DNA from: JAQUBU01 sp036677685
GTDB lineage: Bacteria; Bacillota; Syntrophomonadia; Syntrophomonadales; Syntrophomonadaceae
Direction: 5' to 3'
DNA: 64,000 nucleotides
Assembly: GCA_036677685.1 (NCBI GenBank)
Contig: JAVBWA010000005.1
Location: 1 to 64,000 of the forward strand
Shown here piece by piece: positions 1 to 9,425 of this stretch. Within the stretch, counting starts at the first letter, position 1. Every line of letters begins with the position of its first letter. Position numbers and translations under genes: made by a program. The notes under the pieces are model-generated. The model searched no databases and was not told where the DNA came from. It saw only the letters and a list, made by a program, of their open reading frames with translations.

Positions 1-123
1 CAGACCGTCAAAAAAAGCGAATAGCTGCGTTATTCAAGAAGCCCGTTCAATCGACGTACCTCATGTACGCCTCAATCACGGGCTTCTTGAAAGCCTTGCT
101 CTTCACTCTTTTTGCTCGGTCTG
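1..123. repeat. Imperfect palindromic repeat element, copy A
   Basis: The stretch begins CAGACCG and ends CGGTCTG, and its two halves are imperfect reverse complements: AAGAAGCCCGT and ACGGGCTTCTT lie either side of a central GTAC-rich turn. The same sequence appears in the opposite orientation at 58001-58122, and half of it at 47168-47295. Length, palindromy and dispersal suggest a non-autonomous, MITE-like element. The left flank lies outside the window, so target duplication cannot be judged here. Confidence 0.75.
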
Positions 124-245
124 CTAATCGGAAGACTTTATTGACACTCTGGGCAAGTACTAAAGTGCCTGCCGTATCCCCCTGGGGGGATAAATGATGA
201 TACTGCGCAAACGCAAGAACGGAATGGGAACGGGAGGCATAGCTG

Positions 246-1448
246 GTGAAAAAAAAGGTACTTCTTGGTTTGGGGCTGATTATCCTGCTTGTGGGGGCCT
301 GGATGATTTTTGACTATTATCACTATTTCCCGCCCGGGATAGGGAAGGAAGAGATTAAGCAACAGGCTGAGACGATATTGAAGAAAGAGGCTCCCAGCCT
401 GATACGCAACAACATGGACCCCAACATGCGCAAAAAATTCAACAGTCTGGATATCCTGGATGTTGAAGAATTAAAAGGCAAAACCTATCTGGTATTCAAA
501 TTAAATTATGATTGGGTAGGACCAGCCGAAGCAATGCCGTACGGTGCTAACAGCGGCGGTTACATATTGGGTCTGCGGAATATCGAACAGAAGTTAGGCG
601 GAATCTCGCTTCAAGGGGGAATGGAATTCGAGAGCAGCTACCAGGGAGCGGGACCGGTCGATTGCGGTCAGGATGCCGATGGTGTGTTCTATGGTTTTTG
701 CAAAGATCCCAGGGTTAGCCGGGCTGCTTTGGAAACCAAGGCAGGGAAAAATATTCCGCTTCAGGTAAAACAGCGGGTAATCCTTGCTCAACTGCCCGCC
801 AGGGATATGGAGATATACCCTCATTTTTATGCCAGTGATGGCAGTGAAATAGAGCTTTCCTATGGAATAAAGATTGCTTTTTTGTCCAAGGATGAAAAAA
901 CCTATCAGCAATATACCAATACCCCTATGGAATGGTGGGCATTGAAAGCCAAGGACAGCACGTATTTAAGGTCGAACGATGTGGATGCGATCTGGGTTTT
1001 CCCGGATCAGCAGCAGGAAGCCCTGCAGGGTGAGGTTGCCTCCAAACTGCAGAGTTTGGCTGCCGAAGGTATACCGGTGTTGTTTATAGGTCTTAAAGAC
1101 AGCAAAGCTCTGGTCCCGGTGTTTAAGATCAAAAATCAGCTTGGGCAAAAAATGCCGGTAGATGATATTGAAGCTCTATATGTTGGCAAAGACACTGATG
1201 GAAGCCTGCAAATCGGAGCGATAGGTTTGGAGGATAACGAAGCTTTCCCCATTATGCAGAAATCAATTTATTTAAGATACCAACTGCAGGATTATATGCC
1301 GGCCAAGAGCAGTAAAGGCAAGAGCGTCACCAAAACAAAACAAGCGCCGGTTTTGGAGGCGGTACCGGTGCCAGCCTCACCTGTTAATCAGCCCGCTGGC
1401 ACTGCTCCAGGAATGGGAACTGCCACTGTAAAGGGGGTTACAAAATGA
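246..1448 (+). CDS. Membrane-anchored protein of unknown function, first gene of the MoxR/VWA operon
   Basis: I do not recognise this 400-residue protein. It has an N-terminal membrane segment (about residues 4-24) after a short lysine-rich start, so it is probably anchored with its bulk outside the membrane. The last 50 residues are rich in Pro, Ala, Thr and Val, like a flexible linker. It starts with GTG behind GGGAGG. Its stop overlaps the next start as ATGA, so translation is coupled to the 828-residue membrane protein downstream. The position suggests a partner of the ABC/MoxR system. Function remains open. Confidence 0.8.
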   Translation: MKKKVLLGLGLIILLVGAWMIFDYYHYFPPGIGKEEIKQQAETILKKEAPSLIRNNMDPNMRKKFNSLDILDVEELKGKTYLVFKLNYDWVGPAEAMPYGANSGGYILGLRNIEQKLGGISLQGGMEFESSYQGAGPVDCGQDADGVFYGFCKDPRVSRAALETKAGKNIPLQVKQRVILAQLPARDMEIYPHFYASDGSEIELSYGIKIAFLSKDEKTYQQYTNTPMEWWALKAKDSTYLRSNDVDAIWVFPDQQQEALQGEVASKLQSLAAEGIPVLFIGLKDSKALVPVFKIKNQLGQKMPVDDIEALYVGKDTDGSLQIGAIGLEDNEAFPIMQKSIYLRYQLQDYMPAKSSKGKSVTKTKQAPVLEAVPVPASPVNQPAGTAPGMGTATVKGVTK

Positions 1449-3931
1449 GAACCCATTATAGATATATTAAGCATTTACTTATGCTCATCTGTTTAGTGCT
1501 GGTATTCGGGCTGCTGCCTGGTGCGGCCGGTGCCGAGGAGCCAGTTGCCATGAAGGCTGAAGCCGGTTTCAATGGTTGCAGCAGGAGCGGTCAGGCCTTT
1601 CCCTTAAAGGTTACGCTGGAAAACCAGGGACCGGAAATTAAGGGTACACTGGAATTCAGCACTATCTATAACGGCTTCCGTACCTTGCATAAGAAGGAAG
1701 TAGTGCTGCCACGCGGGAGCAAGAAACGGATAAGCATGTGTGTTCCGGCCAATGAAGCAAAATCGTATACCCTGGACCTGATGGCCGGGGGTAAAAAAGT
1801 AGCCAGTACTAAAGTACGGATTACAACCCTCCAGCCCCAGGAAGTGCTGGTCGGAGTTTTGGCTTCCAACCCTGCCACCTTGAACAGCCTGAATGCGATA
1901 AAACTACCGGTTGAGGGGCAAAGAATCAGCGTATTTAGTTTGAAGGCTGAGGATATTCCAGAAAGCAGCCTCTTATTGGAGAGTATTGATATTATAGCCT
2001 TAAACGATTTTCCAAGCTCACAGCTTTCCTCCCGGCAGCTAGCTGCAATACAAGCCTGGGTGGAAAGAGGCGGGACACTGGTCTTGGCCGGGGGGCCGAA
2101 CTGGCAGAAGACTTTGTCGTCTCTGCCTGCTGCCCTGTTGCCGGTTCAGCCGAGCGGCAGCCGAACAATCAGCAGTATTTCAGCTTCGGGTAAACTCGCT
2201 GCTTTTAACTGGCCAACTGGAACCCCCCTGGTGGTCAGCGAGTCTAAAATTGTAAGCGGTAAGGCTTTGCTGCAGCATGGCAGTCTGCCGCTTATTGTGC
2301 AGAAAGAAAAAAACAAAGGCAACATCGTATATATGGCCTTTGATCTGGCTTTGCAGCCTTTCGCCAACTGGACCGGTAATGCTGATTTATGGACTGATTT
2401 ATTGTCCCGTTTTGATCCCCATCATATGATCAGTGCGGGCAGTACCAAAGCTATGAATCAACGTCCCTACCAAGCTCAGGAAATGACCTGGGTGCTTCGC
2501 AATATTCCATCTTCGGGACTGCCTTCGGCAGCTACCCTGGGCCTGGTCTTGCTGGCTTACCTGTTGATTTTGGGGCCGGGTATTTACCTGCTTCTGAAAA
2601 AATACGACCGTCGGGATTGGGCTTGGGCGGTTATACCGCTGGTTGCCTTGATGATGTTCAGTTTTACTTATCTCGGGGTATTCAAAGCGAAAGGCCGGGA
2701 CGTATTTACCAATGTAGTATCTCTGTTGAGAATTGAACAGGATTCCGATTACAGCCGTCTGACCTCGTTTATTGGAGCTTTCGCACCGACCAAAAGCGAT
2801 TATGCCTTGTCTTTGCCGGCGGGAGAATTGATCGATGTTCTGCCCAGCAATGACTCGGGAATGTATAAGAGAGTGGCCGTTATGGTAGGCAGCAATCCCA
2901 GCGCCCTGACTCCGGTATTGGCTACGGTAGAGCAGGGAGACAACCCCCGGGTCCTATATACAGATTCCAGCCGCTGGTCCATGCGCTGTGTTTTGTCTGA
3001 AAAAAGCATTCCCCAAAGCGGGAAAATACTGAGCGATCTGCAAAGCAGCCAGGATGGTATCAAAGGAAGGATAAGCAACCAAACCGGGCGGACCCTTACG
3101 GATTGTTTGGTCATTAACCGGTATGGCTACCAGCGCATTGCCCGTCTGGGTCCGGATGAATCCGCCGATATCGATATTTCCCTGCGCTTTTCACCATCAC
3201 AGGGGCCGGCTTTTAACAGAATCTATCAACGTTATCCGATCCATCGTCCGCAGGAATTGAGCAATGCCTATAACCAGAGTGAACAGGTTAACCGGCAGCT
3301 TTTGGAAACCCTGTCCTACAACTCCGATATTTTCGACGACCCGCTTATTTTCCTGGGGCATTCGACAGACCCGATTGATAAGACCATCAATCAAAACCGG
3401 GGTGAGAAGTATTATAATACCGTTATAGTATCTAATTTAAAATTGAATCTCAACCGTCAGGAACAGCTGGATATTCCTCCCGGCATCATCAACGGGCGTT
3501 TAACCGATTCGGAGGGGCGCAGTTTCTATCGTGATAGTTGGGGCTATTCCATAGATTCCGGCAGTATAAGCTTTGATCTGGAACTGCCGTACGCCGCTGG
3601 GGATCTCAATCCCGAGGAGTTAAAAGTATATATCGGTTCCAACGACTATCGCCGGGCCCCTTTAATGCAAGTAAAAATATTTAACAGCGTTCTCAACAAA
3701 TGGGAGGATTTCAGCTATCAATCGACGGGAATACCCCTGCAGCCCGCCACTTCGTATATTTCTTCGGAAGGATTGATCAAAGTTAAAATAGGAACTCCGA
3801 CGAGCGATAAAGGACAAAGCAATATTAATGTTTCCAATATAACTTTGAGTTTTAAAGGCAGCCTGCTTGGCAAACCTCAGGGCGATATGGGATTGCCTGA
3901 AGGTGTGAAGTGGTCTGGAGGAGGTGAATAA
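1445..3931 (+). CDS. Secreted/membrane protein with class I glutamine-amidotransferase-like domain
   Basis: The protein has 828 residues. A signal peptide or anchor lies at about residues 8-30. A beta-rich extracellular segment follows, then a domain resembling the GATase1-like fold (about residues 125-310, with the motif WVERGGTLVLAGG). Two membrane segments (about residues 365-385 and 393-412) precede a large C-terminal extracellular part of about 400 residues. Proteins of this build occur beside ABC-2 transporters and MoxR ATPases, and resemble GldG-like substrate-handling subunits only loosely. It overlaps the gene before by 4 bases and runs up to the ABC ATPase gene. The role is inferred from context. 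Confidence 0.75.
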   Translation: MRTHYRYIKHLLMLICLVLVFGLLPGAAGAEEPVAMKAEAGFNGCSRSGQAFPLKVTLENQGPEIKGTLEFSTIYNGFRTLHKKEVVLPRGSKKRISMCVPANEAKSYTLDLMAGGKKVASTKVRITTLQPQEVLVGVLASNPATLNSLNAIKLPVEGQRISVFSLKAEDIPESSLLLESIDIIALNDFPSSQLSSRQLAAIQAWVERGGTLVLAGGPNWQKTLSSLPAALLPVQPSGSRTISSISASGKLAAFNWPTGTPLVVSESKIVSGKALLQHGSLPLIVQKEKNKGNIVYMAFDLALQPFANWTGNADLWTDLLSRFDPHHMISAGSTKAMNQRPYQAQEMTWVLRNIPSSGLPSAATLGLVLLAYLLILGPGIYLLLKKYDRRDWAWAVIPLVALMMFSFTYLGVFKAKGRDVFTNVVSLLRIEQDSDYSRLTSFIGAFAPTKSDYALSLPAGELIDVLPSNDSGMYKRVAVMVGSNPSALTPVLATVEQGDNPRVLYTDSSRWSMRCVLSEKSIPQSGKILSDLQSSQDGIKGRISNQTGRTLTDCLVINRYGYQRIARLGPDESADIDISLRFSPSQGPAFNRIYQRYPIHRPQELSNAYNQSEQVNRQLLETLSYNSDIFDDPLIFLGHSTDPIDKTINQNRGEKYYNTVIVSNLKLNLNRQEQLDIPPGIINGRLTDSEGRSFYRDSWGYSIDSGSISFDLELPYAAGDLNPEELKVYIGSNDYRRAPLMQVKIFNSVLNKWEDFSYQSTGIPLQPATSYISSEGLIKVKIGTPTSDKGQSNINVSNITLSFKGSLLGKPQGDMGLPEGVKWSGGGE

Positions 3932-3932
3932 T

Positions 3933-4856
3933 ATGCTGGTGGTTGAAAATTTGTGCAAAAGCTATGGTAAGTTTGTGGCGGTTGACAATCTTTCCTTTCA
4001 GGTGAATGAAGGTTCTATTTTCGGATTTGTAGGTCCCAATGGGGCCGGTAAAACTACCACCATGAAAATACTGGCCACCCTGCTGCGTCCCAGTTCGGGC
4101 AGAGCCTGGATAGCAGGGGAGGAAGTAACCTCCCAGCCCAAGCAAATAAGGAAACTGGTAGGCTACATGCCGGACTTCTTCGGGGTTTATGATGACTTAA
4201 AGGTCGAAGAATACCTGGACTTCTACAGTGCCAGTTACGGCATTCCCATGCTGCAGCGGAAAAAAATCATTGACGAGCTCCTGGAACTCATGGATTTGGG
4301 TCACAAACGGGAGGCTTATGTTGACTCACTTTCCCGGGGCATGAAGCAGCGCCTCTGTTTGGCGCGTTGTCTGGTTCATGACCCGGCCCTGCTCATTCTA
4401 GATGAACCGGCTTCCGGCTTGGACCCCCGGGCCCGCGTGGAAGTCCGGGAGATATTAAAGGAATTGAAGGCGATGGGCAAAACCATTATTATCAGTTCGC
4501 ACATTCTTCCCGAACTCACGGAAATGTGCAGTCATGTGGGAATCATTGAGGCCGGTAAAATGGTGGCCAGCGGTACGGTGGACCAGATCGTAAATCGCAG
4601 CCAATCCACCCAGCTATTGGAGATTAGAGTCCTGGAAGGGCTGGAGGAAACCCTTTCAGTCCTTCAGGAGATGGGCTATAATCCAGCTATAAGGGAGAAA
4701 AATACTCTGGAGATGCCTTTTGCCGGTGATGACAGGGAGATGAACCATATTCTGACAGCTCTTTTTGCTGCCGATATTCCTCTGGTATCGTTTGCCGAGT
4801 CAAGAAGCAACCTGGAGAATATATTTATGGAACTCACGAAAGGAGTGGTGCAGTAA
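3933..4856 (+). CDS. ABC transporter ATP-binding protein (ABC-2 type)
   Basis: This is a 307-residue ATPase of the CcmA/NatA-like class. It has Walker A GPNGAGKTT, signature LSRGMKQRL, Walker B LLILDEPASGLDP and an H-loop in IIISSHILPE, so it looks catalytically complete. A C-terminal extension of about 80 residues follows the core. The ATG at 3933 is preferred because GGAGGAGGTG sits 6 bases upstream; a GTG at 3924 would lie inside that ribosome site. Its stop overlaps the permease start by one base (TAATG). It should power the permease encoded next, at the membrane. The substrate is unknown. Confidence 0.93.
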   Translation: MLVVENLCKSYGKFVAVDNLSFQVNEGSIFGFVGPNGAGKTTTMKILATLLRPSSGRAWIAGEEVTSQPKQIRKLVGYMPDFFGVYDDLKVEEYLDFYSASYGIPMLQRKKIIDELLELMDLGHKREAYVDSLSRGMKQRLCLARCLVHDPALLILDEPASGLDPRARVEVREILKELKAMGKTIIISSHILPELTEMCSHVGIIEAGKMVASGTVDQIVNRSQSTQLLEIRVLEGLEETLSVLQEMGYNPAIREKNTLEMPFAGDDREMNHILTALFAADIPLVSFAESRSNLENIFMELTKGVVQ

Positions 4857-5824
4857 TGAAAACGCTGGTCTTAAATCCCATACTGGGCAAGGAATACCGC
4901 TCCCGGATGCGAACCTGGAAATCACCTTTAATCATTAGTCTCTATTTAGGAATATTGGGCCTGATTACCCTGGGGTATTACTGGATTCAGCAGAAGAATG
5001 TCTTTTACACCGGGTTTGGACCTGATGTGGGACCACAGATTTACATTATGCTAACATATTGCCAGCTCCTGCTTATTTCCTTCGTAACCCCGGCTCTTAC
5101 CGCCGGAGCTATAAATGGAGAAAGGGAGCGTCAGACTTTTGATTTGCTTATATGTACCCGGCTGTCGGCAGTATCCATTATTTTAAATAAATTGCTGGCT
5201 TCCCTGGGCTACATAATTTTGCTTATCATTGCATCGCTGCCGGTGTTTGGAGTTGTATACTTTTTTGGCGGGGTGCTCTTAAGTGATATCGGCCGGGTTT
5301 TCCTGGTTTACCTGGTTACTGCCATTACCTTGGGAGTTGTAGGAATATTTTGTTCGACTTTTTTTAAACGCACCCAGATTTCCATGGTAGTAAGCTATTT
5401 AATCGTTCTTTTTCTGCTGATCGGGACGATTGTTTTGGCTGCCTTTATTCAAGGTGTACAGTCATCACCTTACCAGGGCAGTACAGCTGCGTTCATATCC
5501 TACTTAAATCCGATGATAGCATTATCCTCAATCTTTCCCAACCAGGGGCAGAATGTGGGATTAATCGAACAAATTCTTCGTATGGGTGTGGCCGTGCCCA
5601 GCAGCAGTCTAAACCAAACGCTCAGTCCCTGGGCATATAATTTCATCATTAACGGAGTTTTGGCTGTGATTCTATTATTGCTGGCAATGATCCGGATTGA
5701 CCCGGTGGGGCGTTTTTCCTGGCTGCGCAAATTTGCCGGCCGTAAGAACCAGGCAATGAATCCGGATGGACCATCCAGCTCGGAAATGAAAGGCAATACT
5801 TATGAGGATGGAGTCAGCAGTTGA
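4856..5824 (+). CDS. ABC-2 type transporter permease
   Basis: The protein has 322 residues and about six predicted membrane segments, including LLISFVTPALTAGAINGERE, which carries the GERE motif typical of ABC-2 permeases handling drugs, polysaccharides or peptides. It starts on the last base of the ATPase stop codon, so the two are translationally coupled and almost certainly form one transporter. The C-terminal tail is polar and cytoplasmic. It ends 23 bases inside the next gene. ABC-2 permeases beside MoxR/VWA genes are thought to act on the cell surface or on protein assembly, but the substrate cannot be read from sequence. Confidence 0.9.
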   Translation: MKTLVLNPILGKEYRSRMRTWKSPLIISLYLGILGLITLGYYWIQQKNVFYTGFGPDVGPQIYIMLTYCQLLLISFVTPALTAGAINGERERQTFDLLICTRLSAVSIILNKLLASLGYIILLIIASLPVFGVVYFFGGVLLSDIGRVFLVYLVTAITLGVVGIFCSTFFKRTQISMVVSYLIVLFLLIGTIVLAAFIQGVQSSPYQGSTAAFISYLNPMIALSSIFPNQGQNVGLIEQILRMGVAVPSSSLNQTLSPWAYNFIINGVLAVILLLLAMIRIDPVGRFSWLRKFAGRKNQAMNPDGPSSSEMKGNTYEDGVSS

Positions 5825-7379
5825 TAAGATTGCAGAAATAAGGAAGCTTCTGATCCCGGTCCGCCGGCGCATGGCAGCCCAGCATTATCTGGAATATTTG
5901 CTGCGCGGACTTTTACTTAGCTTGCTCTTGTCTGCTGTATTTTTAATAGTTTCTTTTATGATTCCCTGGTTGGAAGTGGCTCAAGTATGCCTGCAGACCG
6001 TTGTTGGGGCGGTGGCCATAGCTTTGCTTTGGGCCTGGGGCAGGCAGCCCGGTCTATGGGATGCTGCCTGTTTGATCGATAAGCGGGGTTTAAAAGAACG
6101 GGTGAGTACTGCACTTGAACTGAGCGACCAGCAATCAAGCATGGCAATCCGGCAGAGGCAGGATGCTTTAAACCAATTGCGGGCTTATGACTGGCGAATT
6201 CATTTCCCCTGGACTTTACCTAAGCCGGAGACCCGGGTTATTGGAGCAGCCTTGCTCTTTATTGCCTTATTATGCGTATTGCCTAATCCCCAGCAGGAGG
6301 AAATCGACCGCCAACTGGCCGTAAAGAAGGAAATCAAGCAGCAGGAGAAAAAAATTGCTGAAGTAAAAAAAGAACTGCAAAAAAAGGAAAAAACTCTTCC
6401 CGATACCCAACGTCAAGAAGCAGTTAAAGCCCTGCAGGAACTGCAGGAAAGCTTGCAGCAAGGCGGAAGTGTTAAACAAGCCCTCAAATCCCTGGGCCGA
6501 GCCGAGGAGCAGTTGGCGGCCTTAAGCGAGGCCGAACTTAAACGTGCAGAGACGGAAACCCCCAAGCCTGCGGTGTCACCACATAATGTTTCGAAAAATT
6601 CCCCAAATGAAGGAAATGATTCATCTCCAAACAACAACCCCGCAAATTCCGGTCAACAAAACAATAACAGGGGCAATAATACAGTCCTTGCAGATTTGCA
6701 GCAAGCTGCCCAATGCATTGGGGATGCCCGTATGGCTTTGCTGGCTGCGGCCAACAATACCCAGGGGCAATTGGCAGCGGCCAGCGGAAATGGCAGCATC
6801 CCCAACGCAGGTGCCGAGCAAGGTGCAAATGGCACAGACAACCCGGCGGGGGCCGTTGGGATGAGCGGAAACCTGCCTGAGGTGACTGGGTCTTCCGGGG
6901 GAGCCGGAGCAAATACGCCTGCCGGGGAGCAGGGACCGGGTGGCTCAGGTACCGGCAACGCCGGCAGCGGTAATCAGGCGGGTAACGGCACTCAACTGGG
7001 AAGCGGCAGCGGATCCGGTTCCGGAGCCGGACTGGGGAGCGGTAATGGAGATAATTCTTCAGGACGAAATGCTTCTGAGGATGGGAATACACCCGGAAAC
7101 GGATACCCGGATATGAAGTCCCGGGAATATGAAAAAATATATGATCCGGAGCGTCTGGGGATAAACGGTGAAAGTTCTGTTGTGCGGGGTAAAGCGGGAA
7201 ATGGGCCGCAGCAAAATATAGAAACTGCTGATCCTGCCCTAATGCCCGGAAGTTTAAGACCGTACCAGGAAGTCATAGGCAGTTACAGCCAGGCCGCCCG
7301 GGAATCACTGGGACGCAGTTCGATACCGGCTGGAATGAGTGAGGTTGTTAAGAATTATTTTTCATCGCTGGAGGAATAG
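5802..7379 (+). CDS. Membrane protein with coiled coil and Gly/Asn/Ser-rich tail
   Basis: A 525-residue protein in three parts. The N-terminal region has two or three hydrophobic segments (about residues 28-75 and 145-163). A charged coiled coil of Lys/Glu/Gln repeats follows at about residues 165-250. Then comes a low-complexity stretch rich in Gly, Asn and Ser (about residues 255-425), leading to a short conserved-looking end with YEKIYDPERLG. Membrane proteins of similar layout are often encoded next to MoxR genes. The start (ATG 5802, AAAGG 8 bases upstream) overlaps the permease by 23 bases. The repetitive middle is in frame and has no stops. Function unknown. Confidence 0.75.
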   Translation: MRMESAVDKIAEIRKLLIPVRRRMAAQHYLEYLLRGLLLSLLLSAVFLIVSFMIPWLEVAQVCLQTVVGAVAIALLWAWGRQPGLWDAACLIDKRGLKERVSTALELSDQQSSMAIRQRQDALNQLRAYDWRIHFPWTLPKPETRVIGAALLFIALLCVLPNPQQEEIDRQLAVKKEIKQQEKKIAEVKKELQKKEKTLPDTQRQEAVKALQELQESLQQGGSVKQALKSLGRAEEQLAALSEAELKRAETETPKPAVSPHNVSKNSPNEGNDSSPNNNPANSGQQNNNRGNNTVLADLQQAAQCIGDARMALLAAANNTQGQLAAASGNGSIPNAGAEQGANGTDNPAGAVGMSGNLPEVTGSSGGAGANTPAGEQGPGGSGTGNAGSGNQAGNGTQLGSGSGSGSGAGLGSGNGDNSSGRNASEDGNTPGNGYPDMKSREYEKIYDPERLGINGESSVVRGKAGNGPQQNIETADPALMPGSLRPYQEVIGSYSQAARESLGRSSIPAGMSEVVKNYFSSLEE

Positions 7380-7394
7380 GACGAGGAGGATAAC

Positions 7395-8369
7395 ATGAAC
7401 ATTGAAGACTTTGCAGCCAAGGTCAGGGATATGGAAACCGAAATTGCTCGTGTTATGGTGGGCCAGAAGGAAATAATCCGCCATACTTTGATATGTCTGC
7501 TGGCGGGGGGGAATGTACTGCTGGAAGGGGTTCCTGGTTTGGGCAAGACCATGCTGGTTAAGACCATCAGCCAGGCCTTGAGCCTGGAATTCAAGCGCAT
7601 TCAGTTTACCCCCGATTTGATGCCGGCCGATATTGTGGGTACCAGCATCATCAGCGAAGAAGCGGATGGAAAAAGAACATTCCAGTTTCAAGCAGGGCCG
7701 ATTTTTGCCAACCTGGTGCTGGCTGACGAAATAAACCGGGCTACTCCTAAAACTCAAAGTGCTTTGCTGGAAGCCATGCAGGAAAAGACGGTTACGGTGG
7801 GAGCCAAAACCCGCGAATTGCCCCAGCCCTTTTTCGTCCTGGCAACCCAAAATCCCCTGGAGATGGAGGGAACTTATCCGCTTCCCGAAGCTCAAATGGA
7901 CCGATTTTTGTTCAAACTGCTGGTCCGTTTTCCCGATGAAAACGAATTGGAAAGCATCATTGCAATGCCCAGCGCTTCCGATATGTCTGAACTCAGCAAA
8001 GTTAGTGACGCGGCTGAGCTTCTAACCATGCGCAAGCTGGTTCAGGAAGTGCCGGCAGCGCAGCGGGTTAACAGCCGTGTGGTCCGCATGATCCTGGCAT
8101 CCCATCCGGACAACCCACTGGCCCCCGAAAAGGTTCGAAAATATGTGCGCTATGGCGCATCACCAAGGGGCGGCCAGGCTCTGCTGGCCGGCAGCAAGGT
8201 CCGTGCCCTGATGGAAGGCAGGTATAATGTAGCATTTGAAGATATTGAAGAACTGGCTTATCCGTCCTTGCGGCACCGGATCTTGCTGAATTTTGAAGGT
8301 GAGGCGGAAGGAATTGCCGTTGATGAAATAATTGCTGATATTTTGGATGTCACCGAAGATAAAAAGTGA
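7395..8369 (+). CDS. MoxR family AAA+ ATPase
   Basis: The 324-residue protein has Walker A GVPGLGKT (about residue 41), Walker B LVLADEINRA and a sensor region LATQNPLEMEGTYPLPEAQ, which is a hallmark of MoxR/RavA-type ATPases. The family acts as a chaperone-like motor working with VWA-domain partners, often to insert cofactors or assemble surface complexes. Here it is flanked by a DUF58 gene and two VWA genes, the classic partnership. A GAGGAGG site lies 6 bases before the ATG. It is cytoplasmic and probably acts on or through the membrane VWA proteins downstream. Confidence 0.95.
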   Translation: MNIEDFAAKVRDMETEIARVMVGQKEIIRHTLICLLAGGNVLLEGVPGLGKTMLVKTISQALSLEFKRIQFTPDLMPADIVGTSIISEEADGKRTFQFQAGPIFANLVLADEINRATPKTQSALLEAMQEKTVTVGAKTRELPQPFFVLATQNPLEMEGTYPLPEAQMDRFLFKLLVRFPDENELESIIAMPSASDMSELSKVSDAAELLTMRKLVQEVPAAQRVNSRVVRMILASHPDNPLAPEKVRKYVRYGASPRGGQALLAGSKVRALMEGRYNVAFEDIEELAYPSLRHRILLNFEGEAEGIAVDEIIADILDVTEDKK

Positions 8370-8376
8370 GGCGTGA

Positions 8377-8395
8377 GGGGTACCCATAGTACCCC
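8377..8395 (+). other. Short perfect hairpin between the moxR-type and DUF58 genes
   Basis: GGGGTAC and GTACCCC form a 7-bp perfect stem around CCATA in the 96-base gap after the MoxR gene. No T-run follows, so it is not a simple terminator. It could be an mRNA-processing or stability element that separates two halves of the operon. Confidence 0.4.
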
Positions 8396-8465
8396 ATGTG
8401 CAGTTAGCTGTACCCTTCAGACTTGAACTAAGGGTATGTGTATTAATAGAAATAATGAGGCTGAT

Positions 8466-9344
8466 ATGAATACCGTATTTGACAAGGATTTTTTAGAACG
8501 CCTGGAACATTTAAGCCTGATCAGCAAAAGGCTGCGTTCCGGGCGTAACAGCGGCAACCGGCGTTCACCGCTCAAGGGCCAATCCGTTGAATTTGCCGAT
8601 TTCCGCAGTTATACAAGCGGAGATGACTTTCGCTATATTGATTGGAATACATATGCCCGCAGCAGCAAGCTTTTTGTAAAGCTGTTCATGGAGGAGCAGG
8701 ATCTCCTGCTTAATATATTTTTGGACAGCAGTTTATCCATGTCCTGGGGTGAGCCATCCAAAGGGCTGCTGGCCAAACAACTGGCGGCGGCCTTTGCTTA
8801 TTTGCTGCTTACCGCTTATGAGCGCGTTGCTATAGCGGCCTGCTCGGATTCACTATTTAATTTTATGCCTCCCCAACGGGGAAGAGCCAGCCTTGAAAAA
8901 ACCTGGAAATTCATTGATCAAATACCCTTTCAAGGCCGCACCGATTTGAACAAGGTCCTTAAAGCTTTTGGCCCTTATTCAAAGGGACCGGGAATCTCAC
9001 TCGTTATTTCCGATCTGTTTGCTCCGGCCGGCTTTCAGGAAGGGCTTAAATACCTGCAATATTTGCAGCAGGAAATCATTTTGCTGCAAATACTGGCACC
9101 GTCGGAAATGGACCCGGGTCTGCATGGCGACTGGCGGCTGATTGACAGTGAGACCGGCGAGGCCCGGGAAATAACTGCCAGTGCTCAATCATTAAAAGCC
9201 TATCGCGCCAAACTGCAGCAATTTACCGAAACAACCAGGAATTATTGCCATAAACGGGGGATTAATTATCTGCAGGTTTCTAGCGCAGAATCTTTTGAGG
9301 ATGTAATACTCCAGCGTCTGCCCGGAGCCGGAATACTTAAATAA
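8466..9344 (+). CDS. DUF58 domain protein
   Basis: A 292-residue protein. The motifs GQSVEFADFRSYTSGDD and RYIDWNTYARSSKLFVK are characteristic of DUF58, followed by a degenerate VWA-like fold with LDSSLSMSWG. DUF58 proteins accompany MoxR ATPases in nearly all MoxR-VWA clusters. No membrane segment is seen, so it is probably cytoplasmic. The ATG at 8466 is chosen because TGAGG lies 5 bases upstream; an in-frame ATG at 8436 has AGGG too close to be used. The catalytic or structural role of the family is not established. Confidence 0.88.
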   Translation: MNTVFDKDFLERLEHLSLISKRLRSGRNSGNRRSPLKGQSVEFADFRSYTSGDDFRYIDWNTYARSSKLFVKLFMEEQDLLLNIFLDSSLSMSWGEPSKGLLAKQLAAAFAYLLLTAYERVAIAACSDSLFNFMPPQRGRASLEKTWKFIDQIPFQGRTDLNKVLKAFGPYSKGPGISLVISDLFAPAGFQEGLKYLQYLQQEIILLQILAPSEMDPGLHGDWRLIDSETGEAREITASAQSLKAYRAKLQQFTETTRNYCHKRGINYLQVSSAESFEDVILQRLPGAGILK

Positions 9345-9425
9345 ACTTTGAGACATTCATGTATAAGGAACTAATAATACGTACCTTTTAAGAGAGTACA
9401 TACAGATTCCAAGGAGGACAAGGAT

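Noticed and set aside
6538..7092. 184-codon frame on the - strand opposite the Gly/Asn-rich region
   Set aside because: Low-complexity GC-rich coding on the + strand leaves the other frames open by chance; composition is not protein-like.
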